This document shows positions 29,072 to 37,506 of a stretch of 64,000 bases of DNA, piece after piece (the first letter of the stretch is position 1; each line of letters opens with the position of its first letter). The notes beneath the pieces were generated by a model that saw nothing but the letters and a program-made list of their open reading frames with translations, was not told the origin of the DNA and made no database searches. Both the position numbers and the translations under genes were made by a program. This DNA comes from Halomonas litopenaei (GTDB lineage Bacteria; Pseudomonadota; Gammaproteobacteria; Pseudomonadales; Halomonadaceae), in NCBI RefSeq assembly GCF_003045775.1, contig NZ_PXNS01000004.1, positions 467,180-531,179 of the forward strand, in the 5' to 3' direction.

Positions 29072-30058
29072 ATGCCCTCGCCTCTGACCACTCGCCTTGG
29101 CCTGCCGCTGCTCGCGCTCGGCCTCGGTGTCTCGACCTCGGCCAGCGCCCTGCCCATCGACGAGTGCATCGCCCCGGCCGACCCCGGTGGCGGCTGGGAC
29201 TTCACCTGCCGCAGCGTCGGCAAGCTGCTCACCGACCTGGAACTGACCGACGGCTCGGTGCAGGTCACCAACATGCCCGGCGGTGTCGGCGCGGTGGCCT
29301 TCTCCAACGTGGCCTCCAAGCGTGCCGATGACAGCAACCTGATCGTCGCCACCAGCACCGTGGGCATGACCCAGATTGCCCAGGGTCGCTATCCCGGGGG
29401 TGCCGAGACCATGCGCTGGCTGGGCATGCTCGGTACCGACGTCGGCGTCATCCTGGTCGACGACGAGAGCGAGTACGAGTCCCTCGAGCAACTGCTGGAG
29501 GCCATCGTCGCCGATCCGACCTCGGTGGCCATGGCCGGCTCCAGCGGTGCCGGTGGCTGGGATCACATTCGGGCATTGATGCTGGCCAAGGCCGCGGGCC
29601 TGCCCGGCGACCAGGTCGGCGCCCTGCGCTGGGTGCAGTTCGACGGCGGCGGCCCCGCGGTAACCCAGATGATGGGCAACCACGTGGACGTGGTTTCCAC
29701 CGACCTGGGCGAGGTCGCCGGCTTCATCGAGTCCGGTGACGTGCGGGTGCTGGCGGTGATGTCGGATGATCCGCTGCCCGAGCCCTTCGACGAGCTGCCC
29801 ACCGCGGTCAGCCAGGGCTATGACGTCACCGGCTACAACTGGCGCGGCTTCTACACCGGCGGCGAGGTCTCCGACGAGGACTACGCCAGCATGGTCGAAG
29901 ACCTCGAGAACCTTTACGCCAGCGAGGAGTGGAAGGACGTGGCAGCCCAGAATGGCCTGGTGCCGCTGTGGCGTGGCGGTGACGACTTCTCGAGCTTCGT
30001 CGAGGAATCCATCCAGCGCGTCGAGGCCATCTCGCGCGAGATCGGGGTTATTCAATGA
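29072..30058 (+). CDS. Tripartite tricarboxylate transporter, substrate-binding protein (TctC/Bug family)
   Basis: A 328-residue periplasmic solute-binding protein. Residues 1-26 are a signal peptide ending in TSASA. The mature protein starts LPIDECIAPADPGGGWDFTCR, the Bug-family ligand-binding loop, followed by VTNMPGGVGAVAF. Start ATG 29072 follows GGAG six bases upstream and is preceded by the CA-rich leader. It ends in an ATGA overlap with tctB. The protein delivers an organic acid to the TctAB membrane components. Confidence 0.9.
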   Translation: MPSPLTTRLGLPLLALGLGVSTSASALPIDECIAPADPGGGWDFTCRSVGKLLTDLELTDGSVQVTNMPGGVGAVAFSNVASKRADDSNLIVATSTVGMTQIAQGRYPGGAETMRWLGMLGTDVGVILVDDESEYESLEQLLEAIVADPTSVAMAGSSGAGGWDHIRALMLAKAAGLPGDQVGALRWVQFDGGGPAVTQMMGNHVDVVSTDLGEVAGFIESGDVRVLAVMSDDPLPEPFDELPTAVSQGYDVTGYNWRGFYTGGEVSDEDYASMVEDLENLYASEEWKDVAAQNGLVPLWRGGDDFSSFVEESIQRVEAISREIGVIQ

Positions 30059-30543
30059 GTCAGATGAGCGACCTCGACGCTCACCAGCATCGCCGGCCGG
30101 CCCAGGTCGGCGATCGCCTGGCCGGCGCGGTGCTGCTGGTGCTGGCGCTGGGGGCCTGGTGGCATTCTCATAGCTTCGTCACCGGCTTCATGCAGCCGGT
30201 GGGGCCGGGGGCTTTCCCCCGGCTGGTCAGCCTGCCGCTGGCGGCGCTGTCGGCCTACCTGATCCTGCGCCCGGGCTTCAACGAGCGCTGGCCGGATCGT
30301 GCCGGCCTGGCCCGACAGCTGGCGGTGCTGCTGCTGCTGGCGGCCTACGCTGGCATGCTCGAGCCGCTGGGGTTTGTTCCCGCCACCCTGGCCTGCGCCA
30401 TCGTACTGACGCGGCTGTTCGGCGCGGCCTGGGGCCAGGCGCTGATCGCCGGCACAGGACTGGCGCTGGGGCTGTACGCACTGTTCGAGTTTGCCCTCGG
30501 CATGCCCTTGCCGGACGTGCCCTGGTGGGGAGGGGGACACTGA
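30055..30543 (+). CDS. Tripartite tricarboxylate transporter, small membrane subunit TctB
   Basis: A 162-residue protein with four predicted membrane helices after a polar N-terminus. The family motif around GPGAFPRLV near residue 45 is present. The start codon overlaps the tctC stop (ATGA), and its end lies two bases before tctA, so the three subunits are co-translated. It pairs with TctA in the inner membrane. Confidence 0.85.
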   Translation: MSQMSDLDAHQHRRPAQVGDRLAGAVLLVLALGAWWHSHSFVTGFMQPVGPGAFPRLVSLPLAALSAYLILRPGFNERWPDRAGLARQLAVLLLLAAYAGMLEPLGFVPATLACAIVLTRLFGAAWGQALIAGTGLALGLYALFEFALGMPLPDVPWWGGGH

Positions 30544-30545
30544 TC

Positions 30546-32042
30546 ATGGAAACGCTTGCCTTTCTTGCCCAGGGCTTCGCCGTGGCGACCCAGCCGGAAT
30601 TTCTGCTGCTGGCGCTGATCGGCTGCGCCGTGGGAACCCTGATCGGGGCGCTGCCAGGGCTCGGCCCGGTCAACGGGGTGGCGCTGATGATCCCGCTGGC
30701 CTTCAACTTCGGCCTGGATCCCACCGCCGCGCTGATCCTGCTGGTCAGCGTCTACTATGGCTGCATGTACGGTGGGCGGATCAGTTCCATCGTGCTCAAT
30801 ATCCCCGGCGACGAGCCGGCGATGATGACCACTCTGGACGGCTACCCGATGGCCCTCAAGGGGCGCGGCGGCGAGGCCCTGGGGCTGTCGGCGGTGGCTT
30901 CCTTCGTCGGCGCCACCATCGCCACCATCGGGCTTACGCTGTTCGCGCCGCTGTTGGTGGACCTGGCGATCAAGTTCGGTCCGGCCGAGTACTTCGCGCT
31001 GTTCCTGCTGGCCTTTGCCACCATCGGCGGGGTGACCAGCGGCAGCTTTACCAAGAGTTTCATCGCCGCCTGTCTGGGCCTGCTGCTGGGGACCGTGGGC
31101 ATCGACCCGGTGTCCAGCGTCGCGCGCTACACCTTCGGCACCTTCGAGCTCTATGACGGCATCGACTTTATCGTGGCCCTGGTGGGACTGTTCGCCATCT
31201 CCGAATGCCTGGTGTTTCTCGAACAGCGCCACGGCGCCGACAAGCCGCATATCAAGCTGGGCTCGGCCTGGCCGGGGATGAAGGCGTCGCTGTCCTGCAA
31301 GGGCACCATCGGTCGTGGCTCGCTGATCGGCTTCGTCTCCGGGGTGCTGCCCGGCGCTGGCGCCTCGCTCGGCAGCTTCCTGTCCTACATGCTTGAAAAG
31401 CGCTGGCTGGGAGCCAAGGGCGACTTCGGCAACGGCGACCCGCGCGGCGTGGCCGCGCCCGAGGCGGGCAACAACGCCGCCGCCGGTGGTGCGCTGATTC
31501 CGATGCTGTCGCTGGGCATTCCCGGCAGCGGCACCACCGCGATTCTGCTGGCCCTGCTGCTGTCGATGAACATCACCCCGGGGCCGCTGCTGTTCGCCCA
31601 GCAGCCCGAGATGGTGTGGGGGCTGGTGGCGGCGCTGTTTATCGGCAACATCATGCTGCTGGTGCTCAACGTACCGCTGGTGGGACTGTTCGCTCGGGTG
31701 CTGCAGGCCCCCAGCTGGCTGCTGATGCCGATGGTGGTTCTGATCGCCTTTGTCGGGGTCTATTCGCTCAACAACAGTCCCTTCGATCTGTACATGATGC
31801 TGGCCTTCGGGGTGCTCGGCTATGTGCTCAGAAAACTCGAGATTCCCACCGTGCCGGTGGTGCTCGGCCTGCTGCTGGGCGGGCAGATGGAGTTCAATCT
31901 GCGCCGGGCGATGTCGATCAGCGGTGGTGACTGGAGCATCCTGGTCAACAGCGGGATCTCGATCGGGATCTACGCCTTCGCCGCCACCCTGATCGTGGCC
32001 GGAGCGGTCTACGCCATGATGCTCAAGCGTCGGCTGGCGTAG
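30546..32042 (+). CDS. Tripartite tricarboxylate transporter, large membrane subunit TctA
   Basis: A 498-residue membrane protein with about twelve hydrophobic segments. Family signatures are GTLIGALPGLGPVNGVALMIPL near the N-terminus, YYGCMYGGRISSI, and the repeated PGAGASLGSFLSY and EAGNNAAAGGALIPMLSLGIPGSGTTA motifs. The ATG at 30546 follows GGAGGGGG from the tctB end. Tct systems carry citrate-like or other carboxylic acids with a cation gradient. The lyase and CoA-transferase genes upstream suggest that the acid is activated and cleaved after import. Confidence 0.93.
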   Translation: METLAFLAQGFAVATQPEFLLLALIGCAVGTLIGALPGLGPVNGVALMIPLAFNFGLDPTAALILLVSVYYGCMYGGRISSIVLNIPGDEPAMMTTLDGYPMALKGRGGEALGLSAVASFVGATIATIGLTLFAPLLVDLAIKFGPAEYFALFLLAFATIGGVTSGSFTKSFIAACLGLLLGTVGIDPVSSVARYTFGTFELYDGIDFIVALVGLFAISECLVFLEQRHGADKPHIKLGSAWPGMKASLSCKGTIGRGSLIGFVSGVLPGAGASLGSFLSYMLEKRWLGAKGDFGNGDPRGVAAPEAGNNAAAGGALIPMLSLGIPGSGTTAILLALLLSMNITPGPLLFAQQPEMVWGLVAALFIGNIMLLVLNVPLVGLFARVLQAPSWLLMPMVVLIAFVGVYSLNNSPFDLYMMLAFGVLGYVLRKLEIPTVPVVLGLLLGGQMEFNLRRAMSISGGDWSILVNSGISIGIYAFAATLIVAGAVYAMMLKRRLA

Positions 32043-32064
32043 AGAAGCGTCGCTAAAGAAAGAG

Positions 32065-32096
32065 GGCCCGGTGGAGGTGTATCCACCGGGCCTTTC
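32065..32096 (+). terminator. Terminator of the tctCBA cluster
   Basis: An 11-bp stem (GGCCCGGTGGA and complement) with a six-base loop is followed by TTTCC. It lies 22 bases after the tctA stop. Confidence 0.75.
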
Positions 32097-32215
32097 CATC
32101 GACTTTCCATCGATGCGCCTAGGGCCTGTCATGAGGGTCCTGGCGACCTCGCGGTCGTGGCCTTGCAGGTGTCGTCCCGGGTGTCAGAATGGAGGGCCAC
32201 AAGGAGGGGCCATCG

Positions 32216-33553
32216 ATGAAGACCATGAACTGGGAACGACTGCTCGATCCGGGCCGACTGCACGATCCGCGTGGCGGGACTCGTGACGAGGTGGGACGCA
32301 GTCCCTTCCACAAGGATCACGATCGCATCGTCTTCGCCGGCTCCTTTCGCCGCCTGGGACGCAAGACCCAGGTGCATCCCCTCACCGACAACGACCATAT
32401 CCACACCCGCCTGACCCACTCGCTTGAAGTGGGCTGCGTCGGCCGCTCCCTGGGCATGAGCGTGGGCGAGCTGCTGCGTGACCGCCTGCCCGATTGGATC
32501 ACTCCGGCGGATCTGGGGGTAATCATCCAGGCGGCCTGTCTGGGGCACGACATCGGCAACCCACCTTTTGGCCATGCCGGTGAATACGCCATCCGCGACT
32601 GGTTCAAGTGCGCCGAGGTCAACGGCAGCGGGCTGCTCGATGGACTGTCGCCGCTGGAGCGCGAGGACCTGCTGACCTACGAAGGCAACGCCCAGGGCTT
32701 TCGTATCGTCACCCAGATCGAGTACAACCAGTTTCGCGGCGGCATGCGCCTGACCGCAGCGACCCTCGGTACCCTGCTCAAGTATCCGTGGACGGTGACC
32801 CACGGTGGCAAGGCCGGCAAGTTCGGCTGCTATCAGAGCGAACTCGGTGCACTTGAGCAGGTGGCCGACCATCTGGGACTGATTCCCCAGGGCGAGCACC
32901 GCTGGTGTCGCCATCCGCTGGCCTGGCTGGTGGAGGCCGCCGATGACATCTGCTACGCCCTGCTCGACCTCGAGGACGGGGTGGAGATGGATATCCTGGC
33001 CTTCGACGAGGTGGCCGAGATCCTGACCCAGATCGCCGGTGGCGAGCCGTCGGACTACGCCGAGATGAACCGTACCGGTGTGTCTCAACGCCGGCGTATC
33101 GCGGCGCTGCGAGGGGCGGCCATGGAGCGAGCGGTCACTGACGTGGGCCAGGTGTTCGTCGAGCATGAGCAGGAGCTGCTTTCCGGGACGCTTCAGGATG
33201 ACCTGCTGGAGCTGTGCCACCCGGATCTGGACTGGGGGGTCAAGCTGGCCAAGCAGCTGGCGCGCAAGCGCATCTTCCGCAATACCCGCAAGGCCAAGCT
33301 GGAGATCGGTGCCTACACCACCCTCGGCATTCTGCTCGAGGCCTTTATCGGCGCGGCCCACGAGTTGCACCACACCGGCCATTCAAGCTTCAAGCACCAA
33401 CGGGTGCTGGCGCTGATCGGCGAGAACACCCCGCTGCCGTCCTGGTCCCTGTACGACAGCTATCGACGCATGCTCGACTTTATCGGTGGGATGACGGACC
33501 ACTACGCGGTCGACCTGGCCCAGGAGATGGGCGGAAAGCTACGCGGTGATTGA
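32216..33553 (+). CDS. dgt: dGTPase family deoxynucleotide triphosphohydrolase
   Basis: A 445-residue HD-domain enzyme that hydrolyses dGTP or other dNTPs to the nucleoside and triphosphate. HD residues appear as HTRLTHSLEVG and CLGHDIGNPPFGHAGE, and a third metal ligand lies in WLVEAADDICYALLDLED. The N-terminal DRIVFAGSFRRLGRKTQVHPL is characteristic. ATG 32216 has AGGAGG eight bases upstream and is preferred to an ATG nine codons earlier. Unusually, an altered copy of its last 30 codons follows the stop codon in the same frame (33554-33679). Confidence 0.9.
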   Translation: MKTMNWERLLDPGRLHDPRGGTRDEVGRSPFHKDHDRIVFAGSFRRLGRKTQVHPLTDNDHIHTRLTHSLEVGCVGRSLGMSVGELLRDRLPDWITPADLGVIIQAACLGHDIGNPPFGHAGEYAIRDWFKCAEVNGSGLLDGLSPLEREDLLTYEGNAQGFRIVTQIEYNQFRGGMRLTAATLGTLLKYPWTVTHGGKAGKFGCYQSELGALEQVADHLGLIPQGEHRWCRHPLAWLVEAADDICYALLDLEDGVEMDILAFDEVAEILTQIAGGEPSDYAEMNRTGVSQRRRIAALRGAAMERAVTDVGQVFVEHEQELLSGTLQDDLLELCHPDLDWGVKLAKQLARKRIFRNTRKAKLEIGAYTTLGILLEAFIGAAHELHHTGHSSFKHQRVLALIGENTPLPSWSLYDSYRRMLDFIGGMTDHYAVDLAQEMGGKLRGD

Positions 33554-33679
33554 ACGGTTGTAGGCGAGCCGCTCGAGCGCGACCGGTACATGCTTGAGCG
33601 TAACGGCGGGATGACGGACCGCGACTCTCTTGCCGTCGACCTGGCCCAGGAGATGGGCGGCAAGCTGCGGGGTGATTGA
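33554..33679 (+). pseudogene. In-frame duplicated remnant of the dgt C-terminus
   Basis: The 126 bases after the dgt stop stay open in the same frame up to TGA at 33677-33679. They encode ERDRYMLERNGGMTD, then a two-residue insertion, then AVDLAQEMGGKLRGD, which repeats the real C-terminus. A 26-base block (33509-33534 and 33635-33660) is identical at a period of 126 bases. The first part is diverged but alignable (YDSYRRMLDFIGGMTD against ERDRYMLERNGGMTD). It has no start codon or ribosome binding site of its own. Confidence 0.75.
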
Positions 33680-33852
33680 AGAATTGAGTGTGTTCAGGCG
33701 GTAAGCTCGCGGTGAGTGAACCAGGGCGTTCCGGCCAAGGGAGTCCAGCGGCGGACGATAGGGCGTTTGTCGCTGCCCGGCCTAAGTCAATGGATGACGT
33801 TTGATGCAGCAAGACTGCGTATACTGGGGAAAACGATAACAAGGTATGGTCC

Positions 33853-35571
33853 GTGAAAAGGAAATCCTCCCCCGCCTCTTCCGATCAAGGCTTTGATGCG
33901 ATCGACAAGCCCACCTTCTTCGGTTCGCTGTTTCTCCTCCTTGCTGTCACTCTGCCTCTGGTGGTGTTCCCCGAACAGGGGGCAACCTGGGTCATCGCGG
34001 CCAAGAACTTCATTACCAATGAACTTGGTGTGCTGTATCTGGCCCTGGGGCTCGGGGCCAGCGGCTTCATGCTGTTCATCGTGTTCAGCGATATCGGCCA
34101 GATCAAGCTGGGTGACCCCGAGGAACAGCCGGAGTTCTCGACCCTGTCCTGGGCGGCGATGCTGTTCTGCGCCGGTATCGGCGCCTCGATCCTCTACTGG
34201 TCGATGATCGAGTGGATCTACTACTACCAGGCGCCACCCTTCCATGTGGAACCTCAGTCGCCGGATGCGGCGCGCTGGGCGGCGGCCTACGGTATCTTCC
34301 ACTGGGGGCCGGTGGCCTGGTCGATCTATCTGATCCCGGCGATTCCCATTGCCTACTTCTACTACGTGCGCAATCACAGCGTGCTCAAGATCAGCGAGGC
34401 GCTGATGCCGGTGCTGGGCGAGAGCCGTGCCCACCGCTGGCCGGGCAAGCTGATCGACGTGCTGTTCGTGTTCGGTATGCTGGGCGGCGGTGCCACCACC
34501 CTGGGACTGGCGGCGCCCTTGATCAACGAGGGGCTGCATGAGCTGTTCGGTTTTCCGAAGACCCTGGCGACGCGCATCTTCGTGCTGATGCTGTGTACCG
34601 TTGTCTTCGGCTACAGCGCCTTCGTCGGCCTCAAGAAGGGCATCAAGGTGCTGTCGGACATCAACTTCTGGCTGGCGGTGTCGCTGCTGACCTTCGTCTT
34701 CATCGTCGGGCCGACCCAGTTCATGGCCAGCACCGGCCTGGATGCCCTTGGCAGGGTGCTCAGCAATCTGGTGCACATGGGTACCTGGACCGAGCCCTTC
34801 GCCCGCTTCGAGAATTTCCAGGACACCCACTTCCCTCAGGACTGGACCATCTTCTACTGGGCCTGGTGGCTGGTGTTCGCCCCCAGCGTCGGCCTGTTCA
34901 TCGCGCGCATCTCCCGCGGCCGCACCATCCGCTCCATGGTCGCGGGCTCGATCTTCTTCGGTACCCTGGGCTGCGCCCTTTTCTTCATCATCCTCGGCAA
35001 CTACGGTCTCTACCTGCAGCTGTCCGGCACCCTGGATCTGGTCACCATTCTCAATGAGCAGAGCCCCACGGCGGCGATCTTCGCCACCCTGTCGACCCTG
35101 CCGCTGAGCTACCTGGTGATCTTCGCCTTCACCCTGCTGGCGCTGATCTTCACCGCCACCACCTTCGACTCCATCTCCTACATCCTGGCGGCGGTGGTGC
35201 AGAAGGAGGTCGACGAGGAACCGATGCGCTGGAATCGACTGTTCTGGGCCTTTGCGCTGTCGTTCATGCCGGCGGTGCTGATGTTCATCGGTGGGCTCGA
35301 GACCCTGCAGACGGCCTCGGTGGTAGGGGGTGTGCCCTTGCTGCTGGTGGCGCTGTTGTTGTGCATCTCGACCGTCCGGGCGGCCCACTACGATCTGCGC
35401 TATCAGCCGGACTACACCGACAAGGAAATCTATATCGAGGAATTCCCCGAGGACGACCCCTGGACCGAGGATGGCACCTGGGAGTTGCCGGAAGGGGAGC
35501 ACCACGGTGTCGATCATGACGACAAGCCCCACCAGGAGGGCGACCCGGCGAGCCATCCTTCACGGCTGTAA
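33853..35571 (+). CDS. BCCT family betaine/carnitine/choline-type transporter
   Basis: A 572-residue Na+- or H+-coupled transporter with about twelve helices. The BCCT signature is WTIFYWAWWLVFAPSVGLFIARIS. The glycine-rich third helix (FCAGIGASILYWSMIEW) has the substrate-binding pattern. The GTG start at 33853 is preceded by AAGG at about eight bases; an ATG at 33846 is in another frame. The C-terminal 60 residues are acidic and His-rich (EFPEDDPW, EHHGVDHDDKPHQEGD). In a halophile this may import an osmoprotectant, but the tail does not look like that of an osmosensing BetP, so uptake for growth is equally possible. Confidence 0.88.
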   Translation: MKRKSSPASSDQGFDAIDKPTFFGSLFLLLAVTLPLVVFPEQGATWVIAAKNFITNELGVLYLALGLGASGFMLFIVFSDIGQIKLGDPEEQPEFSTLSWAAMLFCAGIGASILYWSMIEWIYYYQAPPFHVEPQSPDAARWAAAYGIFHWGPVAWSIYLIPAIPIAYFYYVRNHSVLKISEALMPVLGESRAHRWPGKLIDVLFVFGMLGGGATTLGLAAPLINEGLHELFGFPKTLATRIFVLMLCTVVFGYSAFVGLKKGIKVLSDINFWLAVSLLTFVFIVGPTQFMASTGLDALGRVLSNLVHMGTWTEPFARFENFQDTHFPQDWTIFYWAWWLVFAPSVGLFIARISRGRTIRSMVAGSIFFGTLGCALFFIILGNYGLYLQLSGTLDLVTILNEQSPTAAIFATLSTLPLSYLVIFAFTLLALIFTATTFDSISYILAAVVQKEVDEEPMRWNRLFWAFALSFMPAVLMFIGGLETLQTASVVGGVPLLLVALLLCISTVRAAHYDLRYQPDYTDKEIYIEEFPEDDPWTEDGTWELPEGEHHGVDHDDKPHQEGDPASHPSRL

Positions 35572-35595
35572 TCAGCGCTCAGCGCCGACTGCTCG

Positions 35596-35629
35596 GGCCA
35601 CCGTCATTGCGACGGTGGCCCGTTTTCTT
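35596..35629 (+). terminator. Rho-independent terminator of the BCCT gene
   Basis: GGCCACCGTC and its perfect complement enclose a five-base loop, followed by CGTTTTCTTG. The position, 25 bases after the stop, fits. Confidence 0.85.
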
Positions 35630-35687
35630 GTGGTCGATCTTGTGAAGGGGGATAGCTCCGAGAGCGGCGACCAGCAAGGCTCAAGGA

Positions 35688-36467
35688 TCAGGCCGCCTGG
35701 CGCCAGCTATCCTGCTCGAGGTGTTCGAGGATCGCCTCTCCCACGCTGGTCTCGGGGGAGTCGATGCCCTGGTTGCCGAACAGGCGGTTGAACTCCAGCA
35801 CCATCGGGGCGTTGTCGACCATGGCGATGTCGAAGCCGGCATGATCGATGCCCAGGCGCTGGGCCAGGGTGGTGGCAAGCTCGATGGCGGAGGCCGGCAC
35901 CGGGTCGTGGCGGATCTCGCCGCCGCGTGCCACATTGGTGCGAAAGTCGCCCAGCGGGCTCTCGCGCCAGTAGGCGGCCAGCACCCTGCGCCCGACCACC
36001 ACGATGCGCAGGTCGCGTTCGATGGGCAGGTAGCGCTGGGCGTAGAGCAGATTCTCGCTGGACAGGTGATCGATCAGCGCCTCGCGGGAGCGAATCAGGC
36101 GCACGCCCTCGCCCATGGAGCTGCGCACCCGCTTGACCACGAACGGGTAGCCGAAGCGCGCCTCCACCTGGTGGATGGCGTCTGAATTGACCCCGAGGAT
36201 GGCGGTATCGGGCGTTGCCTCGGGGCAGCAGGCCTGGAAGGCGCGGGTCTGTTCGATCTTGTCGTGACCCAGGTGATAGCTGGGTAGACTGGGAAAGACG
36301 CGCGGATTGAGGCCGTAGGCCAGGGCATTGATCTGCCAGTATTCGGGGAACAGCAGGGCGTCGGCATCGGCCAGGGCCTGGCGATGGTCATTCATGTGCT
36401 CAGGCTTGATGTATCGCGCCCCCGGGACCCCCAGACTCCGTAACGGATCGAAGGTGATCAGGTTCAT
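35688..36467 (-). CDS. RimK-like ATP-grasp ligase
   Basis: A 259-residue ATP-grasp protein. Central elements are FVVKRVRSSMGEGVRLI (ATP-binding lysines and glycine-rich loop), YAQRYLPIERDLRIVVVG, the variant loop FRTNVARGGE, and the metal-binding MVLEFNRLFGNQGI near the C-terminus. These match RimK-type enzymes that form amide bonds with glutamate or other amino acids. The start at 36467 gives MNLITFDPLRSLG; the ribosome binding site is weak. Its start codon overlaps by two bases the start codon of the divergent RNase T2 gene, so one of the two starts may be further in. Its substrate is unknown. Confidence 0.8.
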   Translation of the reverse strand: MNLITFDPLRSLGVPGARYIKPEHMNDHRQALADADALLFPEYWQINALAYGLNPRVFPSLPSYHLGHDKIEQTRAFQACCPEATPDTAILGVNSDAIHQVEARFGYPFVVKRVRSSMGEGVRLIRSREALIDHLSSENLLYAQRYLPIERDLRIVVVGRRVLAAYWRESPLGDFRTNVARGGEIRHDPVPASAIELATTLAQRLGIDHAGFDIAMVDNAPMVLEFNRLFGNQGIDSPETSVGEAILEHLEQDSWRQAA

Positions 36468-37362
36468 GAGACAGTCATCCGAGAAAGACGAAAGAGGATT
36501 GAAGCGAGGCGGCGCACCTTGCCAACTGTGGTCGCCGATTGCAAGGCGACAGGGGGACCGGGGAGCCCGTCGACGGCAACCATGGCGTGCGCTGGCTGCG
36601 GTGCTGCTGGCCCTCACCATGATCGCTGGCGTCCAGGCCCACGAGCCGCAGGAGCAGCGTGAGGCACTGGAGGATCTCGAGCGAGAGCATTTCGATCATT
36701 ATGTGCTGGCGCTGACCTGGCATCCCGGGTTCTGCGCCAGCCGCCGTCAGCCGCCACGAGAGTGCCGAGATCCATCGCTGATGGTCGGGGCCGACGATGG
36801 CTTCGTGATCCACGGGCTGTGGCCGTCACGCCCCGTCAGGCTGACCTCACAGGGCGTCAGTGTCAGCGAGTGGCGCCGCCAGGGCTGCTTTCTTGAACGT
36901 CCGAGGCCAGCGGGCGACTTCTGCCAGGCAGGGCCTGCCATCGATATCGGCTCATCGCTTGAACAGGAGCTCGACGACGCCATGCCCGGCAGGGCCAGCT
37001 GTCTCGACCGTTACGAGTACGCCAAGCACGGTGCCTGCCTGTCGATCAGCGATGATGACTTCTTCGACGGTGCCCTGGCGCTGACCGAGATCGTCAACGC
37101 CGGGGCCCTGGGGGACTTCATGCGCGACAATCGAGGCTCGACGGTCAGGCGCAATGCGCTGATCGCGGCCTTCGAGGAGGCTTTCGGCCGGGGTACCGGC
37201 AGCTCCCTGTCGCTGCAGTGCGGGGGCTCGGGCAACCGACTGCTCACCGAGGTGCGCATCGGCCTGGAGGCGGAGCATATCGATGACTTTCCGGCCAGAA
37301 AGAGTTTCGCACCGGTGGATCATGGACGCTGCCCCAGCCGGATCGAGCTGCGCCGCTTCTAG
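36466..37362 (+). CDS. Ribonuclease T2 family protein (RNase I-like)
   Basis: A 298-residue exported endoribonuclease. After a basic N-terminus, a hydrophobic stretch (LAAVLLALTMIAGVQA) is a signal peptide. The active-site motifs are FVIHGLWPS (CAS I, catalytic His) and YEYAKHGAC (CAS II, catalytic Glu, Lys and His). Eight or more Cys can form the disulfides expected in the periplasm. ATG 36466 is the only plausible in-frame start upstream of the signal sequence; the long N-region (about 37 residues) is unusual. The TAG stop is contributed by the edge of the inverted-repeat element that follows. Confidence 0.9.
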   Translation: MRQSSEKDERGLKRGGAPCQLWSPIARRQGDRGARRRQPWRALAAVLLALTMIAGVQAHEPQEQREALEDLEREHFDHYVLALTWHPGFCASRRQPPRECRDPSLMVGADDGFVIHGLWPSRPVRLTSQGVSVSEWRRQGCFLERPRPAGDFCQAGPAIDIGSSLEQELDDAMPGRASCLDRYEYAKHGACLSISDDDFFDGALALTEIVNAGALGDFMRDNRGSTVRRNALIAAFEEAFGRGTGSSLSLQCGGSGNRLLTEVRIGLEAEHIDDFPARKSFAPVDHGRCPSRIELRRF

Positions 37363-37506
37363 GGCTCGTCCGAAAAGTGCCTGCGCTCGGTAATACTGCG
37401 TTAAAAATCGGATCAAAATGCTCATTTACACCCCGTAAACTGCGCTTTCTCACCGATTTTTGCCTTGTCTAACCTTCGCTCGTCGACTTTTCGGACAGAG
37501 CCTAGA
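37358..37506. repeat. MITE-like nested inverted-repeat element
   Basis: The ends TCTAGGGCTCGTCCGAAAAG and the complement of CTTTTCGGACAGAGCCTAGA form a nearly perfect 21-bp terminal inverted repeat. Inside lie a second pair, AAAAATCGG (37403-37411) and CCGATTTTT (37453-37461), and a central TTTAC/GTAAA pair. The element fills the whole space between two convergent genes, and CTAG at each end provides the TAG stop of both. The GC content is lower than the surroundings. It has no coding capacity. Confidence 0.8.

Noticed and set aside
27577..29367. Long minus-strand frame (596 codons) over the CoA-transferase
   Set aside because: Antisense shadow; no domain, and it crosses a gene boundary and a leader region.
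30345..32132. Long minus-strand frame (595 codons) over tctA
   Set aside because: Antisense shadow of a membrane protein gene; Gln/His/Gly-rich and without motifs.
33787..35556. Long minus-strand frame (589 codons) over the BCCT gene
   Set aside because: Antisense shadow; the plus-strand frame carries the BCCT signature.
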